From Yersinia hibernica (lineage in GTDB: Bacteria > Pseudomonadota > Gammaproteobacteria > Enterobacterales > Enterobacteriaceae), in assembly GCF_004124235.1 (NCBI RefSeq), contig NZ_CP032487.1, positions 3,782,001 to 3,846,000 on the forward strand: DNA of 64,000 nucleotides, read 5' to 3'. Shown here piece after piece: positions 17,760 to 24,930 of the stretch. The notes below the pieces were generated by a model that saw only the letters and a program-made list of their open reading frames with translations, did not search any database and was not told the origin of the DNA. The position numbers and the translations under genes were made by a program. How positions within the stretch are numbered: position 1 is the first letter of the stretch; every line of letters begins with the position of its first letter.

Positions 17760-18686
17760 TTACGCATCCTTCGCTAATGGCAAATCGGTCTGTACGTTCA
17801 CCGGCAATGCATCTTCCGGGAAAGCCATCAACTGAGTCGAAAATGGCCCTACCCCATACTTACCGCTGTCAACATGGTCGCCGCGGTCATAGCAGTCATA
17901 ACCCCGTATACCGTGCACCGGCTCCAGGTACCAGTGGCGGACCTCACAGTCGAAGACGGCTGAAAGCTCCCCCATTAATTCACTGGAAGGCGGGTACGAA
18001 GGTGAATCAAACTCCAGCCGTAAACTGTTTATACGGTTACGATGCCAGAGAACGTTATGACCACAGGGCCATTCCATCCCGTGGATCCGACTGTAAAGGC
18101 TGCCCGTACCGGACATCCCCACCAACAGACGGCTGTTGCCGTTAATCTCCGCGGCAAGCCGGGAAGGGATAATCATCAACATGTCGCAATGGCAGGCACG
18201 ATCAGGCCTTTTCCCCAGTTTCTCCCAGCACGTCTCGCCGTCAATATGAAATGACCAGGTGGCCACACCAAACCAGTCAGCGTATTGCCGGGTCATCAGT
18301 TGCGTCATGACCTGGCGAGCGGCCGGAGGGATCGCCTCCCATCTGACAGCACCCAACCCTGACTGCGTCCAGATACGGTCAATCTGTCTGACAGTATCTG
18401 GATGGAGTACAGCATCTTTCTGCAGTAACTCCAGCCAGTGCTGAAAAGCCAGGTTTGAGGCGATGGCAGTGCCGGTTCCGTGAGATACCAGTCCTGGGAA
18501 AGGGGGGTATTCCACCGATTTGACCGGTTTAAGTATCCCTGCCGCACCGGCCAGAAACAGCTGAATGCTCTGCTGTACGGCGTGACGGTAAAGGGGAACT
18601 TCATCACCGGTGACCCACTGCAGCATGACGTCGATAAAGACTGAACGGCCGGTAATTTCCAGACGGTTTTTGCACCATTCAAACAT
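17760..18686 (-). CDS. DUF1281 (YubB-type ferredoxin-like fold) protein
   Basis: 308 residues beginning MFEWCKNRLEITG, the standard opening of DUF1281/YubB-domain proteins of plasmids and ICEs. The C-terminal part has WYLEPVHGIRGYDCYDRG, a Trp/Tyr-rich signature of the family. Function unknown; members are carried by conjugative elements in blocks like this one. Start at 18686 with AGGAG eight bases upstream. Followed without a gap by the DUF5983-like gene, so the two form an operon. Confidence 0.75.
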   Translation of the reverse strand: MFEWCKNRLEITGRSVFIDVMLQWVTGDEVPLYRHAVQQSIQLFLAGAAGILKPVKSVEYPPFPGLVSHGTGTAIASNLAFQHWLELLQKDAVLHPDTVRQIDRIWTQSGLGAVRWEAIPPAARQVMTQLMTRQYADWFGVATWSFHIDGETCWEKLGKRPDRACHCDMLMIIPSRLAAEINGNSRLLVGMSGTGSLYSRIHGMEWPCGHNVLWHRNRINSLRLEFDSPSYPPSSELMGELSAVFDCEVRHWYLEPVHGIRGYDCYDRGDHVDSGKYGVGPFSTQLMAFPEDALPVNVQTDLPLAKDA

Positions 18687-18715
18687 GGTTAATTCTCCTC
18701 TTTTGAACATGAAAA

Positions 18716-18760
18716 GAGGGAGCCTCCCACAGGGGGAAGGTCTCCCCCGATGGGTAATGA
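18716..18760 (-). promoter_or_regulatory. Intergenic hairpin upstream of DUF1281 gene
   Basis: Stem ggggga / tccccc around aggtc at 18732-18748, next to gggagcctccc. One of a series of GC-rich hairpins placed between consecutive backbone genes here (see also 20097, 20785, 21207). Confidence 0.5.
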
Positions 18761-18786
18761 AACGTTAAAAATGGGTCAGCCCCGAA

Positions 18787-19071
18787 CTACGGGTGACTGA
18801 TTACCCCGAGTGTTGCACCAGCCTCGAGGCTGGCAATCAGCTCATCGGACGCATTCAGATAAGGTGAACGTGGCCGGTAAGCAGAATCGTTGAGATGCGT
18901 CAGGTGGTACTTATCCACCAGGTCATTGATCGCCTCAAAAGGTTTGATACCCGCATTTTGCAATGCCTCAACGCAGGCTTCATCGCAGAAATCGGTATCG
19001 TTCAACATCAGTCCATAGTGCCTGACCAGCAGTACCGATGCAGTGGCCTGCCAGAGTTGTGGTGTCTGCAT
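18787..19071 (-). CDS. CbtA/YeeV-family toxin, apparently without antitoxin
   Basis: 94 residues. LWQATASVLLVRHYGLMLND, then CVEALQNAGIKPFEAINDLV and a C-terminal YLNASDELIASL match the CbtA/YeeV toxin family, which blocks FtsZ and MreB polymerisation in type IV toxin-antitoxin systems. The family antitoxin (CbeA/YeeU) normally lies directly upstream; here the upstream gene is ArdC, overlapping the ribosome site. Start at ATG 19071, six bases after AAGGAG; a GTG at 19086 is in frame. The small size and divergence leave open a non-toxic paralogue. Confidence 0.72.
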   Translation of the reverse strand: MQTPQLWQATASVLLVRHYGLMLNDTDFCDEACVEALQNAGIKPFEAINDLVDKYHLTHLNDSAYRPRSPYLNASDELIASLEAGATLGVISHP

Positions 19072-19082
19072 CAGGGTCTCCT

Positions 19083-20084
19083 TCACGCTACTTTTGAGTC
19101 GGTTAATGCGGCTTCAGTGCCGGGCTTCAGGTTTAACAAAAACTCTGAAGCCTCCCGCGCCTGCCGGCATGCCCGGAACAGCGCTCTTTTGTCTTCTTTA
19201 AGGGCTTTCAACCAACCACTGACGTAGCTGTCATGTTGCACCTCACCGTAAACGCCGAGCTCTGCACAAAGAAAGGCGCTGCCCATTTCCGCCACGAGTT
19301 CTTCAAACGCGTAAACCGGATCCCCAAACGTTCGGGTCGAAGAGGTTATCCCTTCGCGGTTCAGTCGCTTTTGATGACCACTGGCATGCACCAGTTCGTG
19401 AAGCAAGGTAGACCAGTAATCGGCCTCCGTAAAAAACTGCCCGGATGTCGGCATCACTATCTGATCCGCCACCGACCGATAATAGGCCCGATTTTGGTTC
19501 AGAAAATTAACGGTCACGCCGCTGGTATTGAATATGTCAATGACACGGCTCATCACCGGAGCGGAAACCGTCTGTGCCTCTTCCTCCGTCAGGAGAGAGG
19601 CCGATTCATCAGAAAGCGCTGCCGGCAGACCATCGCATTGCTGCGTGTTAAACAGTTGCAAGGGTCTGAGCAGGGTGCGAGACTCCATCACGGGCTTTCC
19701 GTCAGCATCGGTTAGCTTGATGCCCTGCTCATCTTCAGCCTGAACCTCAAACGGTTTGAAAATCACCGCCAGGCTACAGCTTTCTCCCGAACGGACGTGT
19801 CCTCCGGCAATTTGTGCCTGCCGAAAGGTGAGCCAGCGGTCGGAGATAAACCCCCTCTCCTCCGCGGCCATCCATAGCAAGGGAATATTGACCCCACTGT
19901 ATGCCTTACCTGTTGTGGCATTCACCGGCAATGCACTGCCGACGGGCTTTTGGGCCGCACGCCAAGGTTTACGCCAGGGCGGCGTTCCGTTCTCCAGGGC
20001 GGCAACAATTTTGTCGGTTACCTGCTGATAAAGATCAGCACGTTCCTTTTTCGGTGCCCTGAGGGCAGAAGTCGTTTTTTTCAT
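19083..20084 (-). CDS. ArdC-type antirestriction / ssDNA-binding metalloprotease-like protein
   Basis: 333 residues. The N-terminal domain (about 10-120) is the ArdC single-stranded DNA-binding fold (DLYQQVTDKIVAALENGTPP, GKAYSGVN). The C-terminal domain has the zinc motif HELVH (229-233) with a following ASGH and a downstream FEELVAEMGSAFL glutamate. ArdC proteins protect incoming DNA from restriction during conjugation. Start at ATG 20084 with GAGG eight bases upstream; the open frame reaching back to 20165 overlaps the previous gene and does not look coding. Preceded by a strong terminator-like hairpin. Confidence 0.88.
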   Translation of the reverse strand: MKKTTSALRAPKKERADLYQQVTDKIVAALENGTPPWRKPWRAAQKPVGSALPVNATTGKAYSGVNIPLLWMAAEERGFISDRWLTFRQAQIAGGHVRSGESCSLAVIFKPFEVQAEDEQGIKLTDADGKPVMESRTLLRPLQLFNTQQCDGLPAALSDESASLLTEEEAQTVSAPVMSRVIDIFNTSGVTVNFLNQNRAYYRSVADQIVMPTSGQFFTEADYWSTLLHELVHASGHQKRLNREGITSSTRTFGDPVYAFEELVAEMGSAFLCAELGVYGEVQHDSYVSGWLKALKEDKRALFRACRQAREASEFLLNLKPGTEAALTDSKVA

Positions 20085-20096
20085 GGGATAAACCTC

Positions 20097-20133
20097 AAAA
20101 AAAGGCGTATCCCGGCCAGTGGCGGAATACGCC
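20097..20133 (-). terminator. Terminator between DUF3085 gene and ardC-like gene
   Basis: On the minus strand a stem formed by ggcgtat / atacgcc with additional inner pairs, followed by seven Ts, just before the ribosome site of the ardC-like gene. It ends the upstream transcript or attenuates the downstream one. Confidence 0.75.
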
Positions 20134-20161
20134 ACGGTGAGTGGATAAAAAATTAGCGAAG

Positions 20162-20758
20162 TCACACCGGGAGAATGATTTCACCCTCAGGACTGACCGT
20201 ATTAATGCGGTCTTTGAGTCGGGAGAACGCGCGCCTAAATTGTTCTAGGTCAGCCGCTTTTGCACGTTTGCAATCAGTGCGGATAACGTCATCGAGCACA
20301 TACAATGCTGACAGGCGCCACGTCGCTTTTTCCCGATGGCCTACGCAGGCAAGAAAGTGTTTATGCGACTGATCAAACATCCGTTCAATACCGTTACGGA
20401 ACTCTGCCACCGGGACAAACACTTTCTGAGGCGGCCGGGTTTCGTTATGCACTGTGTTGTTCAACGGTGTAATAAAGAAATCATGATGATCATTAAGGAT
20501 CGCATTCCTCACACTTTGGGGTATAAAAAAGCTGAAGGAATAATCAATACCGGGAAGCAGGTCAACGACCCTGTCTTCCCAGCCTTCGTCACTCCGAGGG
20601 TCGAAACCCTCGGCATAAGCCATGTGCATATACCCCTGCTGTCGGTCATCTTCACCCCGGAGATAAAGGCCATAGCCATTTTCCAGCGTGAGTGTTTTGT
20701 GAAAGCCGGACGAGTGAGTTAAGACCTGACGCAAAGAAGCGGAAGTAAAACGAAACAT
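20162..20758 (-). CDS. DUF3085 protein
   Basis: 198 residues starting MFRFTSASLRQVL. The segment GLYLRGEDDRQQGYMHMAYA followed by EGFDPRSDEGWEDRV is the DUF3085 signature seen in conjugative elements. Function unknown, no membrane segment. The ATG at 20758 has AGGGGG seven bases upstream; the frame extending to 20839 lies in the leader hairpin and was not used. One of the series of single backbone genes each preceded by a hairpin. Confidence 0.75.
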   Translation of the reverse strand: MFRFTSASLRQVLTHSSGFHKTLTLENGYGLYLRGEDDRQQGYMHMAYAEGFDPRSDEGWEDRVVDLLPGIDYSFSFFIPQSVRNAILNDHHDFFITPLNNTVHNETRPPQKVFVPVAEFRNGIERMFDQSHKHFLACVGHREKATWRLSALYVLDDVIRTDCKRAKAADLEQFRRAFSRLKDRINTVSPEGEIILPV

Positions 20759-20784
20759 CAGTGACCCCCTGTGGTTAACAGGAG

Positions 20785-20818
20785 AAACTTCCCGGGAGGA
20801 AGTCTCTCCGGGAAGTTT
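20785..20818 (-). promoter_or_regulatory. Intergenic hairpin upstream of DUF3085 gene
   Basis: 11-bp perfect stem aaacttcccgg / ccgggaagttt with about 12 bases in the loop, itself partly paired. No T run directly after it. It belongs to the recurring intergenic hairpin series. Confidence 0.55.
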
Positions 20819-20835
20819 GGTCAGAAAAGTGGGTA

Positions 20836-21165
20836 TCACACCCTGTTAAACGCGCCATCGCTATAACGATAACGGTACAGTGCCAGATCACGCGCCATTC
20901 TACGTGCGGCTTTCATGGCCTGGCGAGCAGAGCGCCAGTGACCACACATGCCAAAACTCTGCACCTGCCAGTCACGGGAACTGCACCCCCGACGACAGGC
21001 AACCAAGGCGGTAAATTGTCCGTTCCCGGTGGGGAGGACTTCGGGACGAAAACTGAGCTGCCCCGTCCGGTTGGTGAACCAGTCGTTGTCATGCTGCCCC
21101 AGCACATTTGAAAAATGCTCCAGGGTGACGGCCGCTTTATGTAAAAAAGAAATGAAGGTTTTCAT
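20836..21165 (-). CDS. Hypothetical backbone protein
   Basis: 109 residues beginning MKTFISFLHKAAVTLEHFSN, basic, with many Arg residues at the C-terminus (MKAARRMARDLALYRYRY). No membrane segment and no family recognised. GGAG lies nine bases before the ATG. The small size, the Arg-rich end and the hairpin spacer are typical of SPI-7-class backbone genes of unknown role. Confidence 0.6.
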   Translation of the reverse strand: MKTFISFLHKAAVTLEHFSNVLGQHDNDWFTNRTGQLSFRPEVLPTGNGQFTALVACRRGCSSRDWQVQSFGMCGHWRSARQAMKAARRMARDLALYRYRYSDGAFNRV

Positions 21166-21206
21166 GGGTGTTTCTCCAGCAGTGAAGCGGAGAAACCTTC
21201 GCCACT

Positions 21207-21228
21207 TGCGGGGGAAGTTTTCCCCGCA
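21207..21228 (-). promoter_or_regulatory. Intergenic hairpin
   Basis: tgcgggg(g)a / tccccgca with one bulged G, followed on the minus strand by a second short repeat (ggcgaaggtttctcc) before the next ribosome site. Same layout as the hairpins at 18716 and 20785. Confidence 0.5.
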
Positions 21229-21314
21229 TGGGTGATAAGCAATAAGATTTATTAAAAAATTAATCAGTAACCGATGGTGACGTTGAGGGATGAATTTCCA
21301 TCAATGTTCCTCGT

Positions 21315-21668
21315 TCACTCTTCCCATAAACTCTCTTGGGCAATGTTTACGCCAGACTTAAAACCGTATGTCCAGGAGCCTTCATCGACTTCATGTCCAA
21401 GACGAATGAGATCGAGGGCGTAACGCTGAAACAGGCAATCTGGTATCAGTTTCAACTCGCACGCCTGCCCGAACTGTTCAGCCATCCAGACTATCTGCAC
21501 AGCGCGAGATGGAAATCCATCGTCATCAATGTCATCGGGTACGCCACAGCGAGTCAGTGCACGTAGAGTGAGTAGCGCCGTCTCCATTTCTGAAACCAGC
21601 ACGACAAACGCAACAGCAGACTGGGCACAGGTGCGAATTCGCCCGACGGTAATATCGTATGCAGACAT
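21315..21668 (-). CDS. Hypothetical backbone protein
   Basis: 117 residues, acidic (DDIDDDGFP in the middle), mostly helical by eye, no signal peptide. AGGA lies seven bases upstream of the ATG at 21668. No family recognised. It stands alone between a hairpin spacer and direct repeat copy A. Confidence 0.55.
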   Translation of the reverse strand: MSAYDITVGRIRTCAQSAVAFVVLVSEMETALLTLRALTRCGVPDDIDDDGFPSRAVQIVWMAEQFGQACELKLIPDCLFQRYALDLIRLGHEVDEGSWTYGFKSGVNIAQESLWEE

Positions 21669-21784
21669 AGCAAGGTCCTCAGTGTAAAGACGGCACCCAG
21701 CCCAATGGGAGCAAAGTCCCTATAGGGTAAGAAAACACGATGGCGAAGCGCCATGAGGTAATAGGTACGAAGAGTAAAACGCGT

Positions 21785-21929
21785 GAAGTGAGCCTTAACC
21801 CGAAGGTCTCTGTTTTCAAAGGTTAAACAGATTTAACACAACCGCCCGAAAGCGCCATCTCTCAGGTCATGATGGCATTGGCATGTGATTACCCGAAGGC
21901 GTCCCTCTCAAATCACCGGAACATTGGCA
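21785..21929. repeat. Direct repeat, copy A
   Basis: About 145 bases matching 24161-24305. It contains a hairpin (ctgttt / aaacag around the loop tcaaaggtt) and two tandem sub-repeats built on cccgaaggcgcc...ctctca and cattggcatgt. The 3' end of the neighbouring minus-strand gene lies inside it. Confidence 0.85.
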
Positions 21930-22208
21930 GTTGTCGGAGACAACGTGAGCAAATTTATCGTACACAATCGGTGCATCCTCAGCAATACCGTCAACACAAA
22001 GATTTTTCCATACGGTGTGATAAACCCAGGCCATAAACTCGTCGGAAGAAGCGCCTGAGATCCCAATCACACGTTGTTTAAATAAACCGTTTTCAACATC
22101 AACATGGTCAATAAACTTGTCTGTTATCTGGGTCTGATACTCCCGCCAGTCAGCACATAAAATAATGGCTGATGATATATCGGTAGTCAGGTCAATGGAG
22201 TCTGGCAT
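21867..22208 (-). CDS. Hypothetical protein ending inside the direct repeat
   Basis: 113 residues from the ATG at 22208 (MPDSIDLTTDISSAI), which has AAGGTGG seven bases upstream. A GTG at 22277 in the same frame would add 23 residues (VFAEYPIIGRVYWDYTYEGG) that also look coding, so the start is uncertain. No family recognised. Its last ~20 residues (DLRGTPSGNHMPMPS) are encoded by direct repeat copy A. The second copy at 24241 preserves the same ending, DLRGAPSGNHMPMSP, without the rest of the gene. Confidence 0.5.
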   Translation of the reverse strand: MPDSIDLTTDISSAIILCADWREYQTQITDKFIDHVDVENGLFKQRVIGISGASSDEFMAWVYHTVWKNLCVDGIAEDAPIVYDKFAHVVSDNCQCSGDLRGTPSGNHMPMPS

Positions 22209-22305
22209 GTTGACACCACCTTCATAAGTATAATCCCAGTACACCCGACCAATAATAGGATATTCTGCGAATACCACGACTCTTTGTTTTTATTCATCAG
22301 AGAAC

Positions 22306-22521
22306 TCAATCAAAGAAATATTGCACCCCATCATCACAGTCAAGCCGGTAACGTTCCGCCCTCACCCTTTCAGTAAGATATTCAAGGTGAAATCTCCGAG
22401 CGTTAAATTATCAAAATAATCAGCGATAGATTCAATCGTACCCGTCAAATTAACCGGACTTTCATATTTAAATAAAATGATACACCCTGTCGTGAAATAA
22501 GCACTTCATAATATTGGCCAT
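22306..22521 (-). pseudogene. Small gene with two compensating frameshifts
   Basis: An ATG at 22519-22521 with AGGAGG eight bases upstream opens MANIMKCLFHDRVYHFI and then meets a stop. Protein-like sequence continues in another frame (KYESPVNLTGTIESIADYFD) and returns to the first frame for RRFHLEYLTERVRAERYRLD, ending DGVQYFFD at 22306. Start and final stop are in phase, so the ancestral product was probably about 71 residues. No family recognised. Confidence 0.45.
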
Positions 22522-22569
22522 ACTGGATGCCTCCTAATAATACTCTGAGCCAGATTAAATTCGTTAATA

Positions 22570-23493
22570 TCATTCACCCCCAGAATCATTGTGCCGATAG
22601 TAAACTTGTTTAATATATCTTCCCCGCCCATCCCCATGTCCTAAATCCATTGAAACCATTGCCAAGACTTCACTATCATTGAAACCTTTCTCTTTGTGAT
22701 ATATTGAAAGTTCTCGGGCAAAATTATAACGCATACTGTGAGGTGCTTTCTCGCCATTCAAACCAGCCTTACGGAGAAAATAACGATACCGGTTAATAGC
22801 CTGATGAATGCTCGGTTTATCAATGAATTTACCCTTGCGCTCTGTGGCTTCTTTTTCAGCATAGCGAATTGCCCGACGGACTTCATCACGGTCTATAATA
22901 GTTGTATCCCGAGGACGGCCACCTTTAGTGCCAAATACAACACGAATAGATTTATCACCCCGTTCGACAGCTTGTTTCCAGGTTGATAACGATTTACAGG
23001 CTTCCACGGCTTCTTTTGTTCGTAAACCAAACACATAAGCCAGTCGCATCGTAGCCGCCACGCCGCGATCTTTTTTTTCAATTTCCGCAAATGCTTTTAA
23101 AAATTCATCCCGGGTTAATGCTGTTTTTGTGCCATCACGATTGACCCCGGAAATACCGAGAACCTGATTACTCAGTCGTTCATTTTTCGGATCGGCAAGA
23201 CGATGTTTACCTGCAGCGTGGAGTATTCCTCTTAATACTGACATTTCATTTTGCAAAGTACGATTGCTCAGATTTAAACTCTTCCGATATTCCATATAAC
23301 TTTCAACGTAACGAACTTTCAGCGCGTCCACACTGCGTAATTTGATGCCTGTATTTTTAAGATGGTCAAGAAAGTAACGTCCAATACGCTGACGATCTGC
23401 AATCGTGGCATATCCCCCAGCCCCCTTTCTGGCAAGCGATATGAACTCTTTCCGGAAACCCTCTATTTTGGAACGGGTACTTTTTTGTGCCAT
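22570..23493 (-). CDS. Integrase-domain protein, second tyrosine recombinase-like gene
   Basis: 307 residues. A core-binding domain at the N-terminus (about 10-110, with FLDHLKNTGIKLRSVDALK) is followed by a catalytic-like domain: R in AYVFGLRTKEAVE, the HSMRYNFARE box, LGHGDGRGRYIKQVYY with a candidate Tyr. This integrase-domain family occurs within SPI-7/PAPI-1 class elements in addition to the tRNA-linked integrase. Its substrate is unknown. The H-x2-R box is HSMR, so the catalytic set looks complete. Start at ATG 23493 after AGGGGGAAGTC; the extension to 23517 is not needed. Confidence 0.82.
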   Translation of the reverse strand: MAQKSTRSKIEGFRKEFISLARKGAGGYATIADRQRIGRYFLDHLKNTGIKLRSVDALKVRYVESYMEYRKSLNLSNRTLQNEMSVLRGILHAAGKHRLADPKNERLSNQVLGISGVNRDGTKTALTRDEFLKAFAEIEKKDRGVAATMRLAYVFGLRTKEAVEACKSLSTWKQAVERGDKSIRVVFGTKGGRPRDTTIIDRDEVRRAIRYAEKEATERKGKFIDKPSIHQAINRYRYFLRKAGLNGEKAPHSMRYNFARELSIYHKEKGFNDSEVLAMVSMDLGHGDGRGRYIKQVYYRHNDSGGE

Positions 23494-23700
23494 GACTTCC
23501 CCCTGCTCGGTATTCAAACAAAGCCTCTCTGCCCGGAACCACTCGTGAGTAGTCCCGGGCAGAAAGACTCACAACCATGACCAGTGCGTTGGTCAGCCGT
23601 CCATGCGTGTCGGTTAATTTGCCGTCCTGGCCGTCAGATACTGTGTAGCATGGCGAGGCTGTGTTGAGTTGTTGCAGGAGCCCGTTAAGCACTCTGTGCG

Positions 23701-23727
23701 ACGGTTTAATGCTCCCCGTTCACCCGG
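23701..23727 (+). promoter_or_regulatory. Copy of the tRNA-Phe promoter -10/discriminator sequence
   Basis: acggtttaatgc, ccccgtt and cccgg occur here in the same order and almost the same spacing as at 5161-5186 in front of tRNA-Phe. It includes the TTTAAT -10 and the GC-rich discriminator, but no tRNA follows and no good -35 was seen. Confidence 0.5.
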
Positions 23728-23812
23728 TTACGGTGAACGCCTCAGTACCTGGACGATTTCCTCCTTTTTTCATGTGGTTAAGACTCTTAAAAAGTCATTG
23801 GTTGAAGTTTAG

Positions 23813-23846
23813 GTTTTGCGGACGTCCGTGAAAACGGACGCAAAAC
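23813..23846. promoter_or_regulatory. Long imperfect hairpin
   Basis: gttttgc / gcaaaac outer stem and gtccgt / acggac inner stem with a gaaa loop and a short asymmetric bulge. Confidence 0.6.
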
Positions 23847-23946
23847 AGTGATGTAATGACAGAGACGATTTGGTGATTCTCGTGAAAACACCCTTAAAAT
23901 CGCTTTTGAAGCCACGTATTACGTGGTGTTGACGTTGGCCGCCTGG

Positions 23947-23990
23947 CGGCGTCACTTGGTACTCGTTTCACTCGAACCCAAGTGACGCCG
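23947..23990. promoter_or_regulatory. 13-bp perfect inverted repeat
   Basis: cggcgtcacttgg / ccaagtgacgccg separated by 18 bases. No T run follows. Suggests a protein-binding site, origin-type hairpin or RNA structure. Confidence 0.65.
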
Positions 23991-24160
23991 CGCTCCTCTG
24001 CTCTCAATGCGTACGTGGAAGATGCCAAATTTTCAAATTGGCATACCCACAGTCCACAAAGTTTGCAACCGGTCGTTGACGTCAAAGCATCAAATCAAAA
24101 CGAGTAAACACTCGCAAAAAGGAGCTGCGAAGGGGAGTTCTGCGCTATACAGAAAATAGT

Positions 24161-24305
24161 GAAATGGGCCTTAATCGTTAAAAACGATCCTCGTTTTCAA
24201 AGGTTAAACGAGTTTACCGCCCGAAGGCGCCACCTCTCAGATTATGGTGACATTGGCATGTGATTACCCGAAGGCGCCCCTCTCAAATCACCAGGACATT
24301 GGCAT
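24161..24305. repeat. Direct repeat, copy B
   Basis: Second copy of the 145-base repeat at 21785. The hairpin loop tcaaaggtt is unchanged, while the stem is ctcgttt / aaacgag instead of ctgttt / aaacag, so both arms changed together. The two tandem sub-repeats are also present. Confidence 0.85.
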
Positions 24306-24358
24306 GTTGCAGAAAGCAACGGTACAACACGGTGATGTTAATACTTTGAGGAGGAGCT

Positions 24359-24568
24359 ATGCAAGGACCAAAACAACAAACTGATCCATCACTTCGGAGA
24401 TCTTTGTTGGTTTTGAAGAAAAGGGTTATGTTCGTCGAGACTATGGCAGGGATGAGAAAGGAAGCGGGTTATATGGAGGAGGATGATATATGTAAACGCA
24501 ATGAAAAAGAGCTGATAGACGCAGGGTTAATTCCCCCTAAAATAATAATTGAAGTTGTGCCGATATAA
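24359..24568 (+). CDS. Small hypothetical protein
   Basis: 69 residues, charged, no membrane segment (MAGMRKEAGYMEEDDICKRN in the centre, ending IIIEVVPI). Supported mainly by a very strong ribosome site, GAGGAGGAG, two bases before the ATG, on the strand opposite to its neighbours. No family recognised. It begins about 50 bases after direct repeat copy B. Confidence 0.55.
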   Translation: MQGPKQQTDPSLRRSLLVLKKRVMFVETMAGMRKEAGYMEEDDICKRNEKELIDAGLIPPKIIIEVVPI

Positions 24569-24930
24569 TTTATATCATGTCATGTGTTTATCACTCTTTA
24601 ATGCCATTATTATCATACAAAAAACCATAGCTTTATTCTTAATTTATTTACTGACAAAAAAAAGCCCGAAGATATTATTAGCGCTGGCACTTTCGTCTAG
24701 AACGGGGAGTTGCATGGAAATTCACTTCAAACCTCATAAACAAGCACAACTACTATAAAAGACAGTATCAATAACAATTAACTTACTGCACAAAAAACCA
24801 AGATACATCTATCGTTTCCCATATTATTCATATTGGCAAAAGACTAACTGAAACTCTGTAAATATGGTCAACCTCGACATTCTGTAAAAACGATTAAGGT
24901 CGCTAAGTTAGATTATTCAAGCAAACACAC
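24569..24930. other. AT-rich intergenic region
   Basis: About 360 bases, AT-rich, no gene, repeat or clear hairpin seen. Confidence 0.5.

Larger units (their letters stand above)
23494..24358. other. Long gene-poor, palindrome-rich region
   Basis: 865 bases with no convincing gene. Contents, in order: a copy of the sequence that precedes tRNA-Phe (23701-23726); a hairpin gttcacc / ggtgaac; a long stem at 23813-23846; the palindrome ccacgta / tacgtgg near 23912; a 13-bp perfect inverted repeat at 23947-23990; direct repeat copy B. A 63-codon minus-strand frame crosses the large palindrome and is probably a shadow. This density of structure suggests a transfer/replication origin, a structured RNA or a regulatory leader. 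Confidence 0.5.

Noticed and set aside
18736..21228. Possible CRISPR array, because short GC-rich motifs recur between genes
   Set aside because: The motifs are spaced by whole genes, are not identical, and there are no regular spacers or cas genes.
23894..24085. Minus-strand open frame of 63 codons across the 13-bp inverted repeat
   Set aside because: It is Arg- and Thr-rich and coincides with palindromic DNA, which readily gives spurious frames; no ribosome site seen.
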